This document shows positions 17,975-25,913 of a stretch of DNA of 64,000 bases, in pieces. The DNA lies in NCBI RefSeq assembly GCF_900111645.1, contig NZ_FOHQ01000007.1, forward strand, positions 94,650 to 158,649, written 5' to 3'. A program made the translations under genes and the position numbers. The stretch is from Methanococcoides vulcani (GTDB taxonomy: Archaea > Halobacteriota > Methanosarcinia > Methanosarcinales > Methanosarcinaceae). The notes under the pieces are model-generated. The model searched no databases. It was not told the origin of the DNA and worked only from the letters and a program-made list of their open reading frames with translations. The first letter of the stretch is position 1, and each line of letters opens with the position of its first letter.

Positions 17975-18062
17975 GCGGGGGTTGCCCAGCCAGGCCAAAG
18001 GCGCTAGGTTGAGGGCCTAGTCTCGTAGGAGTTCGTGTGTTCGAATCACACCTCCCGCACCA
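17975..18062 (+). tRNA. tRNA-Leu (GAG), copy 1
   Basis: Class II tRNA with a long variable arm. The acceptor GCGGGGG pairs with CTCCCGC (one G-U), and CCA is encoded. The anticodon loop TTGAGGG gives GAG. A TATA-like element lies at about 17944-17954. The 88 nt are identical to copy 2, which starts 171 nt downstream. Confidence 0.94.
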
Positions 18063-18145
18063 AATCATTCTGATAAACGCCTTAACGATGCGATCCTGAG
18101 ATCTTTCAGGATGGTAACTCGATATATTTAAGCAACAACCTTTTT

Positions 18146-18233
18146 GCGGGGGTTGCCCAGCCAGGCCAAAGGCGCTAGGTTGAGGGCCTAGTCTCGTAGG
18201 AGTTCGTGTGTTCGAATCACACCTCCCGCACCA
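18146..18233 (+). tRNA. tRNA-Leu (GAG), copy 2
   Basis: Identical 88-nt copy of the tRNA-Leu at 17975, with encoded CCA and anticodon GAG. It has its own TATA-like element (GATATATTTAAG) about 20 nt upstream. The flanks outside the tRNA are not similar to those of copy 1, so the duplicated unit is little more than the gene itself. Confidence 0.94.
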
Positions 18234-18269
18234 TTTTATTATTTTCAATAATTATGGCTTCTAGCTGGC

Positions 18270-18385
18270 GGTATCTATGAATTACTGGTATCTATTAATT
18301 GATGCTACCTACCAATTGATGTATCTATGATTGATCACGCCTATTAATTGATGATCAATTTAGCTACTAATTTGATCAACCAATG
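18270..18385 (+). repeat. AT-rich direct-repeat tract
   Basis: Non-coding stretch with short direct repeats. CTATTAATTGATG occurs at 18292-18304 and 18341-18353, with a related ACCAATTGATG at 18311. GTATCTAT occurs at 18271, 18288 and 18321. It lies between the tRNA-Leu pair and the end of the HyuA gene. No hairpin terminator dominates it. The role is unknown. Confidence 0.5.
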
Positions 18386-18444
18386 AAATTTTCAAATAAA
18401 AAAAGAATGGGAATGCAAAAGCATCTCTCAGGTCAGGTATTTTG

Positions 18445-20373
18445 TTAGTTCTCTTCTTCGATGTGTTCCGCTACACCCAAAACAACGATCTTTGTTTCTA
18501 CCAGTGTATCAGAACTTTCAAGGATCACCTCATCCTTTTTAATATCTATCTTCACGGAATCCGGGTCAAGGTCTGCATCTCTCATGTATTCCCGAACGGT
18601 ATCCTCCCCCAGTTTGAGGGCATGTTCCAATGCTTCTTCATATTCGTAGAAGTTCTCCCTTCCTTTTTCTGAATAAACGTAGAACTCCCAGTCCGGTGCG
18701 GCCATGGAAACCGGTCGTATCAGGATCTCAACTCTCCTGATACCCTTTGCAGCTAATGCTCCTGCGGCATTACCCACACTTGCAAATTCCGGTAATATGA
18801 TCTCTGCATCCAGCAAGTTATTCATCTCTTCAAGATATGCGATCACAGGACCACCTATTAGCACCACTGGAACTCCTACTTTGAACTGGATGGGTGATTC
18901 AACATCGAAGATATTACGTATCTCATCCCTTGATATGTTCTCCAGGAAGAATGAAACAAGGTCCGCCGCCATGTTCTTGGCAAACTCCTTTTTGACATAG
19001 GATGCGAACTCCTCTGCTTCCATCTTACAAAGGGATCCGAGATACTGCGCACCGATGCGGGATGCCTCTGCATTATACTCCGTATATTCACCAAGCACAT
19101 GCAAAGCATCCGTGGGTGTAAAATTGATGGGTTGTATTAGCCTTTTCTGCATGAGTATGTCCAGGTGCTTCGATGAAGGATATTTGTTTATGCGTTTGCG
19201 TATTTCCTTGAGGGATGTCGGCTCAGCCGGGATCGCATTAAGGATCTCTGTTTCTATATCGCTCAATTCCATCGGCTCATACTTCGTTCTTATGTAGAAC
19301 TTGGTCGGCTGGAAGTTTATTCCTATTAAACCCTTTGAAGGCATTGGATTATTGGCAAGTTGTTCGACGAATTGGGGGAACTGTGCCGCTGCCCTGCATA
19401 GGGGTATGACCCTTCGCGGTCCGAAATTTACCTTTGATGTACGGACCCAGATATCACTGTCCCCTCCAAGTGCTGATGTTTCCATTCTGATGGCCTTGAC
19501 CCTCGTCTTCCATCCGCCTACAACAGCGCCGGCTTCACTCATTTCCGGGACGCCATCTCTTATCACGGACACGTCAGTACTCGTTCCGCCTACATCTATG
19601 ACTGCACAGCTATCTCTCTTTGAAAGGAAAGAAGCACCTACAAGACTTCCGGCAGGACCCGAGAATATAGATTCGATGGGTTTTTCCAGTGCACCCTTGA
19701 TGCCAACTACCGACCCGTCACATTTGAGCATGAATATCTTGGCTTTCATTCCACGGTTGCGGATCTCGGATTCCACACTGGACATGAACTTCTCCGTTAT
19801 GGGCAGCAATTGTGCGTTGAAGAATGCCGTCACAGCCCTCTCAAATGCGCCAAGGTCCTGTGAAAGCTCATGTGCACATACCACTGGCATGCCTGTGGTC
19901 TTCCTGACGATTTCCTTGACCCTCAGTTCATGCTCATGGTTTCGAATGCTGAAATATGAAGAAACAGCAAATGCTGCAACATGCTCCTTTGTCCTCTGTG
20001 CAAATTCCCTTACTGCATTTTCATCAAGTGGCTCTGCTTCAGCACCCTTGCTATCGTGCCCTCCTTTGACCTGTATAAAATGTTCTGTGGGCAGGTCTGT
20101 GCTGATAAAATAGTCTCCTACGAGGATGAGTCCCACAGGGAAACCGGTGCCTTCAAGGATCGTGTTGGTGGAGAGGGTGGTCGATACTGACACAACATCT
20201 ATCTGTGAAAGAATGTTCTGATCGATCCCGTCAAGAGCTTCACGAATACCATCCAGTGGATCTGGATAGGTTGTCAAAGCCTTATAGGACGCAATTATAG
20301 AATCATCCGGGCTTCTTACAACAACGGCATCTGTATAAGTGCCTCCTGCATCAATTCCAAGATTTAGTTTCAT
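18445..20373 (-). CDS. hydantoinase/oxoprolinase family (HyuA-type) ASKHA protein
   Basis: 642 residues of the hydantoinase A/5-oxoprolinase family, ATP-dependent ASKHA-fold enzymes. The N-terminal phosphate-binding loop is LGIDAGGTYTDAVVV (~4-18). The second ATPase motif is DSCAVIDVGGTSTDVSVI (~265), and a late Gly-rich motif is VGNAAGALAAKG. The start at 20373 has GGAGATCAGC before the ATG; the longer in-frame start at 20385 has none. It is the third gene of an operon with an Orc1/Cdc6 protein and an MtmB homologue. Family members hydrolyse cyclic amides or energise carboxylases. No partner HyuB subunit is encoded nearby. The same fold is used by the corrinoid activator RamA, but this protein lacks RamA's C-terminal ferredoxin-like cysteines. 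Confidence 0.85.
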   Translation of the reverse strand: MKLNLGIDAGGTYTDAVVVRSPDDSIIASYKALTTYPDPLDGIREALDGIDQNILSQIDVVSVSTTLSTNTILEGTGFPVGLILVGDYFISTDLPTEHFIQVKGGHDSKGAEAEPLDENAVREFAQRTKEHVAAFAVSSYFSIRNHEHELRVKEIVRKTTGMPVVCAHELSQDLGAFERAVTAFFNAQLLPITEKFMSSVESEIRNRGMKAKIFMLKCDGSVVGIKGALEKPIESIFSGPAGSLVGASFLSKRDSCAVIDVGGTSTDVSVIRDGVPEMSEAGAVVGGWKTRVKAIRMETSALGGDSDIWVRTSKVNFGPRRVIPLCRAAAQFPQFVEQLANNPMPSKGLIGINFQPTKFYIRTKYEPMELSDIETEILNAIPAEPTSLKEIRKRINKYPSSKHLDILMQKRLIQPINFTPTDALHVLGEYTEYNAEASRIGAQYLGSLCKMEAEEFASYVKKEFAKNMAADLVSFFLENISRDEIRNIFDVESPIQFKVGVPVVLIGGPVIAYLEEMNNLLDAEIILPEFASVGNAAGALAAKGIRRVEILIRPVSMAAPDWEFYVYSEKGRENFYEYEEALEHALKLGEDTVREYMRDADLDPDSVKIDIKKDEVILESSDTLVETKIVVLGVAEHIEEEN

Positions 20374-20405
20374 GCTGATCTCCATTTATATAACTCGTAT
20401 TCATG

Positions 20406-21587
20406 TCACAGTTCCTTAAGCCTGTAATCTGAATAAAGCGTATTTTCTATTTTCTGTGGGTTCTTTCTCATTGATACAAGGCGTGTTTTGCCATATCTTC
20501 CCCTGCTTCGTACAGGTGCGGAAATGATCCCTTTCATGTCGAACTCTGAGACAATCCCGGAAACGCTGGTGCGTCCCAGGGGATTAGTGCCTATCCGGTC
20601 ACAAAATTTCCTGTAGAGCGTCTCAATTTGCCCTGTTGTGATCTTGTCGTTCAGCTCTCTGGTCAACCTGATGATGCTAAGCAATACAAGTTTTGAATGT
20701 ATTGGAAGATTTTCCAGTGAACTTACGAGATAGTTATCTCCCATCTCTTCATTTGCGAGTAGCACATGGTTCTCAGTAACCTTTTCTGCATTCGAACTAT
20801 CGGCGATGTCCCCAGCCCTTTCTAACAATCTCAGGGATTTTCCTGAATCATGTTCTTCCCCGGATAGCTCTGCACACAATGGGATGACTTCCTTTTCAAC
20901 GATATCTTCCTCAAACGCAATGGCACAGCGTCCATTCAGTATTTGCTCGATCTGAACCTTGCTATATGGGGGATATACAATGTTCCTGTGTTGAAGTGAT
21001 GAAACAATATTCTGCTCAATTCTCCCCGAAAAGAACATATCGTCAGTTATTCCAATGATGCCTATGAATATATCATCTTCGATGCTCATATTCTCACCGG
21101 CATGGCTTAGGTCGTAGAGTATGCTGTGGTTCTTCAGCGCTTCGATCTCATCAAAGACCACAATGATTGTAGTTCTCTTTTCGTTCAGTGCTTTCCATAG
21201 CGCTCTATAATATTTGCCCATGGAAAGCCCGGTCTTTGGTACTTCTGTTTCTGGTGATACTTTATCCAAGATCTCAAGTATGATCTTGCTGGTCGTGTTG
21301 ATCTTCCGGCAGTTGATAAAGACGGGCACAACATTAAGCCCTTCTTTCTCAATGGTCCCGGTCAGTTGTTTTAGAACAAATCTAACAACAGTTGTCTTGC
21401 CGGTTCCTTTTTTTCCGGATATCAAGGCATTTACAGGTTCTCCGTGGTGGAGTACAGGCCTGATCAGCGAAGCCACTTCTTTTACCTGCTCTTCTCTTCC
21501 AACAAGCTGGTCCGGAAGATATTGTGAAGATAGCACAGACCTGTTCCTGAATTTCTGTATTCCGTTTATTCCGAAAATATCATTCAT
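20406..21587 (-). CDS. Orc1/Cdc6 family AAA+ ATPase
   Basis: 393-residue protein of the archaeal replication-initiator family. It shows QYLPDQLVGREEQVKEV (~22-38), Walker A SGKKGTGKTTVV (~57-68), Walker B TIIVVFDEIEAL (~145-156), sensor 1 GIIGITDD, and a C-terminal winged helix (~305-385). ATG 21587 is chosen over 21668 because the upstream extension overlaps the MtmB-like gene and has no family similarity. It sits between an MtmB homologue and a HyuA protein with gaps of 16 and 32 nt, not at an evident origin. Paralogues of this family act as transcription regulators in some archaea, so a regulatory role is possible. Function is inferred. Confidence 0.85.
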   Translation of the reverse strand: MNDIFGINGIQKFRNRSVLSSQYLPDQLVGREEQVKEVASLIRPVLHHGEPVNALISGKKGTGKTTVVRFVLKQLTGTIEKEGLNVVPVFINCRKINTTSKIILEILDKVSPETEVPKTGLSMGKYYRALWKALNEKRTTIIVVFDEIEALKNHSILYDLSHAGENMSIEDDIFIGIIGITDDMFFSGRIEQNIVSSLQHRNIVYPPYSKVQIEQILNGRCAIAFEEDIVEKEVIPLCAELSGEEHDSGKSLRLLERAGDIADSSNAEKVTENHVLLANEEMGDNYLVSSLENLPIHSKLVLLSIIRLTRELNDKITTGQIETLYRKFCDRIGTNPLGRTSVSGIVSEFDMKGIISAPVRSRGRYGKTRLVSMRKNPQKIENTLYSDYRLKEL

Positions 21588-21603
21588 GATAATTCCACGA
21601 ATC

Positions 21604-22974
21604 TTATTCAATACCGCAGTATCCGCTAACCTCTGCAAACACATCCCTGTAGAGTCCCATATATTCATCTGTGGGTCTCATCTCATATTCCGATCTTACG
21701 TCATAGCATTCTCTGAAAGGTTTACCTTCAGGAGCATGTACCAGCAAGTTCTCATATTTTTTGTAGATCTTTCGGACAGCTTCATCTGCTTCTGCAAGTG
21801 ACAGGCTTGTAGCCATGTGTGCTACTTCTCCCATGAACCGGGATTCAAGTCCAGTGGAGTGGTCTGCACCCGCTCCGCGAGCTCCGACAGGTCCGATAAG
21901 CATGTCCCTTCCGGAAACAGTATCTCCAATAGCCTGTGCAGCGGTCTCATAGAACATCATGTCAGTACAGCATCCTGCAAGATTCCAGTAATATCGTGCT
22001 GTGTAGTGGTGCATGTTGCGTGAAATGGCAATGGATGATAGATTAGATCCCCACATGATCTCTTTTGTTGAGGATGAATTTGTATTCACATGCACAGCAC
22101 CGGATACGTGTACACTTGCACTGGTAAGTATCTTTGACTGGATGGTCTCTGCTACATCAACGATGGCCAGTCCTTCAGGTGTACCAATACCTGTACCCCC
22201 GAAAACCGGACATTGCCCGCTCAGGAAATGATTTCCGTGCTCAAGGTGGAATATGGATTTGTAGAACGTTTCATAGTCGGTCTTTAGTTCATCCAGCTGA
22301 TAGACCTCCTGAACATCTGCACTGGAGTAAAGTTCATCAGAAGATACCAGCATGTATGCCGGTGAAATAGTTGGTGTTCCCGGCCCCATCAATGCAAGAC
22401 CTTCACGTCCTGCAAGTTTTGTTGCAAGCCTTTCCTCCCTCGCTTCTTTCAGGGCGGCAAGCATCTCAAAAGGTGTTTTACCGCGTATTCCTTTTCCACC
22501 CATCTTTTCCAGGGCGCCTGCATATAAGCCCTGTACGATAGGCTCCATGGCCGAGCTTAAGTGAACTTCAAGGAAGTTTTCCTCGGAAACCGTACCTCCC
22601 ATGGGACCTCCGATTATAACCGGTGGTTCGGAGTCCATTGTGTATCTAAAAGGAACGATGACCTTTTCCTTTAGTCTTCCGATCTCAAGCATCTCAGAGG
22701 TGTTCAGGGATTTGATAATATCCTCTTCTTCGATCTTTATCGTTTTCTTTGTGTCGATACAGTAGATCCCCTGGGATCTCAAAAGCTGGACTGCAGCTTC
22801 AAATACAGAGTCTGCAAGGCTCGTATCAGTTGGAACGATACTCTCGCCATCATATTTGATATCATATTCCTCTGCCAGTTCCTGTGATCGCATGAACACT
22901 TCCATGTCATGTTTTTCTTCGGACTTTTCTTCCCCGGTGGTAGCATATTTGAGGTATTTGTAGATATTATTCAT
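21604..22974 (-). CDS. MtmB-family (monomethylamine methyltransferase-like) protein without pyrrolysine
   Basis: 456 residues, full length for MtmB (about 458), which transfers the methyl group of monomethylamine to a corrinoid protein. Family signatures include GGPMGGTVSEENF (~122), AGREGLALMGPGT (~188-200), PVFGGTGIGT, and the C-terminal APEGKPFRECYDV and TDEYM. In MtmB the motif reads AGRPGMGV-Pyl-GP with an in-frame TAG. Here residue 196 is Met, ATG at 22389-22387. The MtmB region I recall as holding Gln333/Tyr335 reads ARYY here, so the Gln also seems changed. ATG 22974 follows AAAGGAGT; the longer start at 22998 does not. It is first in an operon with orc1/cdc6 and hyuA. It may demethylate a different substrate, as the non-Pyl MttB relatives do (inference). 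Confidence 0.85.
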   Translation of the reverse strand: MNNIYKYLKYATTGEEKSEEKHDMEVFMRSQELAEEYDIKYDGESIVPTDTSLADSVFEAAVQLLRSQGIYCIDTKKTIKIEEEDIIKSLNTSEMLEIGRLKEKVIVPFRYTMDSEPPVIIGGPMGGTVSEENFLEVHLSSAMEPIVQGLYAGALEKMGGKGIRGKTPFEMLAALKEAREERLATKLAGREGLALMGPGTPTISPAYMLVSSDELYSSADVQEVYQLDELKTDYETFYKSIFHLEHGNHFLSGQCPVFGGTGIGTPEGLAIVDVAETIQSKILTSASVHVSGAVHVNTNSSSTKEIMWGSNLSSIAISRNMHHYTARYYWNLAGCCTDMMFYETAAQAIGDTVSGRDMLIGPVGARGAGADHSTGLESRFMGEVAHMATSLSLAEADEAVRKIYKKYENLLVHAPEGKPFRECYDVRSEYEMRPTDEYMGLYRDVFAEVSGYCGIE

Positions 22975-23018
22975 AATATTGACTCCTTTGTTTTTCATTA
23001 ATGGTTTTGTTTTTATTT

Positions 23019-23117
23019 ATGGAAATTCCATGCAAATGTACTCTAAACCTCTATTGACATGAAGCGGTACATATAACTTTCCATGTTTTTATTATCTGAC
23101 CACAATTGACATGGAAA
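23019..23117 (-). promoter_or_regulatory. promoter of the mtmB-like operon with TTCCAT boxes
   Basis: On the minus strand a TATA box (AAGTTATATGT) lies at about 23080-23070. The palindrome ATGGAAATTCCAT is at 23019-23031, downstream in the presumed leader. TTTCCATG (23078-23085) and CATGGAAA (23110-23117) form an inverted repeat upstream. ATTGACATG is directly repeated at 23053 and 23105. The spacing around the TATA box suggests sites for a dimeric regulator. Confidence 0.5.
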
Positions 23118-23178
23118 ATCTTTGGTAATAATGTCTAATTATTTGTTATCTTTAACATATGGCAGAAAACGGCAGAAT

Positions 23179-23210
23179 ACTTTCACCCCGCTTGGCAGTC
23201 ATTAATATAT
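23179..23210 (+). promoter_or_regulatory. promoter of the 26-codon ORF, element shared with recQ
   Basis: ACTTTCACCCCGC (23179-23191) followed by TTGG, then a TATA box (TTAATATA, 23202-23209). The same 13 bases occur before recQ at 23-24 nt from its TATA box. The expected start site is near 23234, giving a very short leader for the ATG at 23244. Confidence 0.5.
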
Positions 23211-23243
23211 CCAGAAGTAATACTGTTAATTGAGGTGAAATAT

Positions 23244-23324
23244 ATGGATGATTTCTTTACAGAACTGGTAAACAGGGCAAGATACTATGAACAATTCGAA
23301 GAATTCGTAAGAGCGCACAAATGA
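23244..23324 (+). CDS. small protein, 26 residues
   Basis: Short ORF encoding MDDFFTELVNRARYYEQFEE and then FVRAHK. It has a strong GAGGTGA ribosome binding site 6 nt before the ATG, a TATA box at the right distance, and a T-rich tail after the stop. The peptide is predicted to be one amphipathic, charged helix with no membrane segment. I do not recognise a family. It is divergent from the mtmB-like operon. Its promoter resembles that of recQ, which suggests co-regulation. Confidence 0.6.
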   Translation: MDDFFTELVNRARYYEQFEEFVRAHK

Positions 23325-23470
23325 GCTCGTTTAAGCACTGGCCGTAGTTCCTCCATCCCGTCAGGATTGTTTGCTTTCGCTGCGGCCCCTCTTTTTCAAA
23401 TTGTTTTTTCTCTTGAATAACGTCTGTTTACTTTCGCTTTGATGTATTCGAATGTGTTCGATGATCAATA

Positions 23471-24313
23471 TTAGCTTTTATTCGTTTTCCTTATCTTACT
23501 AAGAAAACGCGTTGTTCTATGCTGTTCTTTCCTTTTCTGTTCAGCCAGGCGTGTCTGGTAGATGCGAATTGAGCGTAAGAAATCGATCTTGCGGAACTCC
23601 GGCCAGAATGGTGCACAGAAGTATGCGGCACATTCATTCCCGTTGGCCTGCCACGGCAGGAAATTTGATACTCTTTCATTTCCTCCTGTGCGTATTATAA
23701 GGTCAACGTTGGATACGGCTGCTCCTTCTGCAGGACAAAAATGGTCGCCAATTGTGGTTTCATTAATATCGTCCAATGATAGCTGACGCTTCAGTACCTT
23801 ATCTGCCATTTTCCTGACAGCCTGTACGATATCCTGTCTTCCACCATATGCTAGGGCAACGTTCAGGTTGAATTTGTCATAATCCTTCGTCGCCTGTTCA
23901 ATTCTTTCAGCGGATTCCTGAAGGTCCTCTGGCAGGAGGGTGCGGTCTCCTATCACACGCACTCTGATCTTTTTTTCATGTGTGCGTTCGCTCTCTCGCA
24001 TATGATCGAACTTCTTTCCAATAAGCTCAAAGAGTTGCACTGTTTCATCGGTGGAACGATTGAAGTTCTCTGTAGAAAATGCATAAATAGTAAGTTCCTT
24101 AACACCGATCTCATATGACCATTCTATAACCTGCTCGGTTATATCGGCTCCTCTTGTGTGTCCGTAATTTGTCTTTTTCCCAAGTTTGTTGGCAAACCTG
24201 CGGTTTCCGTCCATAATTATAGCTATATGTTCCGGGACAGGTCCGCTTTTAACGTCTCTTGAAAGAGACCTTTCATAAGTGCCATAGAAAAGGTTCAGTA
24301 TGGATCTTATCAT
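23471..24313 (-). CDS. uppS: polyprenyl diphosphate synthase (UppS family, cis-prenyltransferase)
   Basis: Makes the long cis-polyprenyl diphosphate lipid carrier for glycan export. It has 280 residues. The catalytic-Asp motif is HIAIIMDGNRRFANK (~28-42). LTIYAFSTENFNR, GGRQDIVQA and DLIIRTGGNERVSNFLPWQ are the other family motifs. The start at 24313 has GGTGGAATC upstream; the 24328 start is less likely. The C-terminal tail is basic. It has a T-rich promoter region shared with no other gene. Confidence 0.93.
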   Translation of the reverse strand: MIRSILNLFYGTYERSLSRDVKSGPVPEHIAIIMDGNRRFANKLGKKTNYGHTRGADITEQVIEWSYEIGVKELTIYAFSTENFNRSTDETVQLFELIGKKFDHMRESERTHEKKIRVRVIGDRTLLPEDLQESAERIEQATKDYDKFNLNVALAYGGRQDIVQAVRKMADKVLKRQLSLDDINETTIGDHFCPAEGAAVSNVDLIIRTGGNERVSNFLPWQANGNECAAYFCAPFWPEFRKIDFLRSIRIYQTRLAEQKRKEQHRTTRFLSKIRKTNKS

Positions 24314-24367
24314 GAAGATTCCACCCAAAGAACTAACAAAAGAGAATGGGTAACATCCTGTGGATGC

Positions 24368-24673
24368 TCAATAGTTGTCAAGAACTGCCTTAACTATAGG
24401 TTTATAGTCTTCTTTCAGCAGGTAGATATTATGATCACCGGTTACGTCTATACTGAGTATGCCAAGTCTCGTGTTCATGAGACCAACCATTGCTGAAACG
24501 CCTCTGTAACTCACATCAAATTTTTTCTCATTAAGATGTTTGTAGACATCGCCTGTAGTGAAGGTTCCTCCTTCCAGGAAGAGTTTCAACACATCTTCAC
24601 GTATACCTGTATCATCACGGCCTAAATATTTAATAAGCCTTGCTTTAACCCGGTCTTCAATAGTCTCCAGCAC
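24368..24673 (-). CDS. DUF2551 winged-helix-like protein
   Basis: About 101-residue protein of the methanogen-specific DUF2551 family, which looks like a winged-helix DNA-binding domain. The helical N-terminus is RVKARLIKYLGRDDTGIREDVLKLFLEGG, the presumed recognition helix is TTGDVYKHLNEKKFDVSYRGVSAMVG, and a beta wing is GILSIDVTGDHNIYLLK. The start is probably a GTG at 24673 after GAGGTG; GTG 24679 is the alternative. A transcription role is inferred from the fold only. Confidence 0.75.
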   Translation of the reverse strand: MLETIEDRVKARLIKYLGRDDTGIREDVLKLFLEGGTFTTGDVYKHLNEKKFDVSYRGVSAMVGLMNTRLGILSIDVTGDHNIYLLKEDYKPIVKAVLDNY

Positions 24674-24785
24674 AAACACCTCATTTACATCTATGTAATT
24701 TCTATTTATAAACTTATGCTAATTTATTTGTTTTATGATACAGAACGCGTTCCCACTACAACATTAATCCTTATAAATGTTGGTA

Positions 24786-25844
24786 TCAGAGTGGGATTAC
24801 CTCAACAACCAGTCCATTCTCAAAAGGATATCTCTCAATGATCGATGGAACAAATCCTTCATCCTTTAATTCTTCTGCCATGTCCTCGATGAGCCACCAG
24901 GGTAACTCTATAGTTTTGTCCTTTACTTCGAACAGGTCATCAGATAGTTCGAACTGATGTAATACCTCAATCATCCTGTCAGTATCAGCACCTTCAATGG
25001 ATCCATAAACAATGGTCCCTTCTTCCGTTATCTCATCGATCTGGCGTGCTGTCTTTCTGGCTATCCTGAGCAGACGTTCACGCAGTTGTCCTGCATCCTT
25101 ATATCTTGACGAACAAAAATGTATCTTTGGAACATTGTCTGCAAGTTCGATCGCATATGCTTCCGATCCTTCCACAGCGTTGCTCATGTCGTTCTTAAGC
25201 AGGAAATTCCTCTCTTTCATAGCTATTGCATTCGTATCCGCGAATTCGAGTTCGTTGAGGTTCAGGAAACAACCTGTGTCTATGACAACATCCCTGACAT
25301 CGCTCACCCCTTCTATGGAGGGGATTTCCATACCCACTTCCATGCCAAGTTCAGTGGAATCCTTTATTGCACGCTCAAATTCAGATCCTTTAAGCTTCTT
25401 CCACAAATGTTGTGGTGGGTGGAACCTGATCTCATCCAGCCCAGCTTCTGAAAGGGCTTTTAGTAAATTCCTGTCAGGGGCGATCGAAGTGTACAGATGT
25501 ATGTGATGTTCTTTACCAAACTGTTCTTTCAGAAGTTTGATGTAATGCAGGACTAGGTCCGACCTTATAAGTGGCTCTCCTCCGGTAATGCCTGTTCCCA
25601 AAGCATCCATCTGGAGCACTTCATTGATAACATCCTCATCGCTTTTCACCAGACGTTCATTGGCATAGGTGACATCCTTCTTTCGTTCCTCTGAAAGTGG
25701 ACAATAGAAACATCCCCTGCCGCATATACCAGTAATGAAAAGCACCATCTTGGCACCTTTCTGGCACAGTTTGCAGCCTTCTGTGAGATAATTGTAGAAA
25801 GACCCTTTATCCGTATGGATGATTCCTTTCATATTGTCGTTCAT
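24786..25844 (-). CDS. radical SAM protein (COG2108, PFL-activase-like)
   Basis: 352-residue radical SAM enzyme. The cluster motif is CGRGCFYC (C41-x3-C45-x2-C48), preceded by an extra pair C24xxC27. GTGITGGEPLIRSDLV is the SAM-binding GGE motif. The family is described as related to pyruvate formate-lyase activating enzyme, but its substrate is unknown. The C-terminal part has SSRYKDAGQLRERLLRIAR and may bind substrate or a second cofactor. It is divergent from a ferredoxin gene 69 nt away, which could supply its electrons (inference). Confidence 0.85.
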   Translation of the reverse strand: MNDNMKGIIHTDKGSFYNYLTEGCKLCQKGAKMVLFITGICGRGCFYCPLSEERKKDVTYANERLVKSDEDVINEVLQMDALGTGITGGEPLIRSDLVLHYIKLLKEQFGKEHHIHLYTSIAPDRNLLKALSEAGLDEIRFHPPQHLWKKLKGSEFERAIKDSTELGMEVGMEIPSIEGVSDVRDVVIDTGCFLNLNELEFADTNAIAMKERNFLLKNDMSNAVEGSEAYAIELADNVPKIHFCSSRYKDAGQLRERLLRIARKTARQIDEITEEGTIVYGSIEGADTDRMIEVLHQFELSDDLFEVKDKTIELPWWLIEDMAEELKDEGFVPSIIERYPFENGLVVEVIPL

Positions 25845-25913
25845 ATTTCCTCTTGTATATAAGTCTGGTTTAGATGCAAAAGCGTATCTATTTTGTGATA
25901 TTATTGTTTGAAG

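Noticed and set aside
17841..18248. Minus-strand frame with an internal repeat of about 40 residues
   Set aside because: The repeat is the two identical tRNA-Leu genes read in antisense; it is not a protein repeat.
19301..20113. 270-codon open frame on the plus strand inside the HyuA gene
   Set aside because: It is antisense to a clear ASKHA family protein, has no ribosome binding site, and its translation is Ser/Pro/Thr-rich as expected of a shadow frame.
20406..21587. Replication origin next to the Orc1/Cdc6 gene
   Set aside because: The gene lies inside a tight operon, and no inverted origin-recognition boxes or AT-rich unwinding region flank it. The repeats at 18270-18385 are 2 kb away and do not resemble such boxes.
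21604..22974. True pyrrolysine-containing mtmB with amber readthrough
   Set aside because: The frame has no internal TAG; the codon at the Pyl position is ATG.
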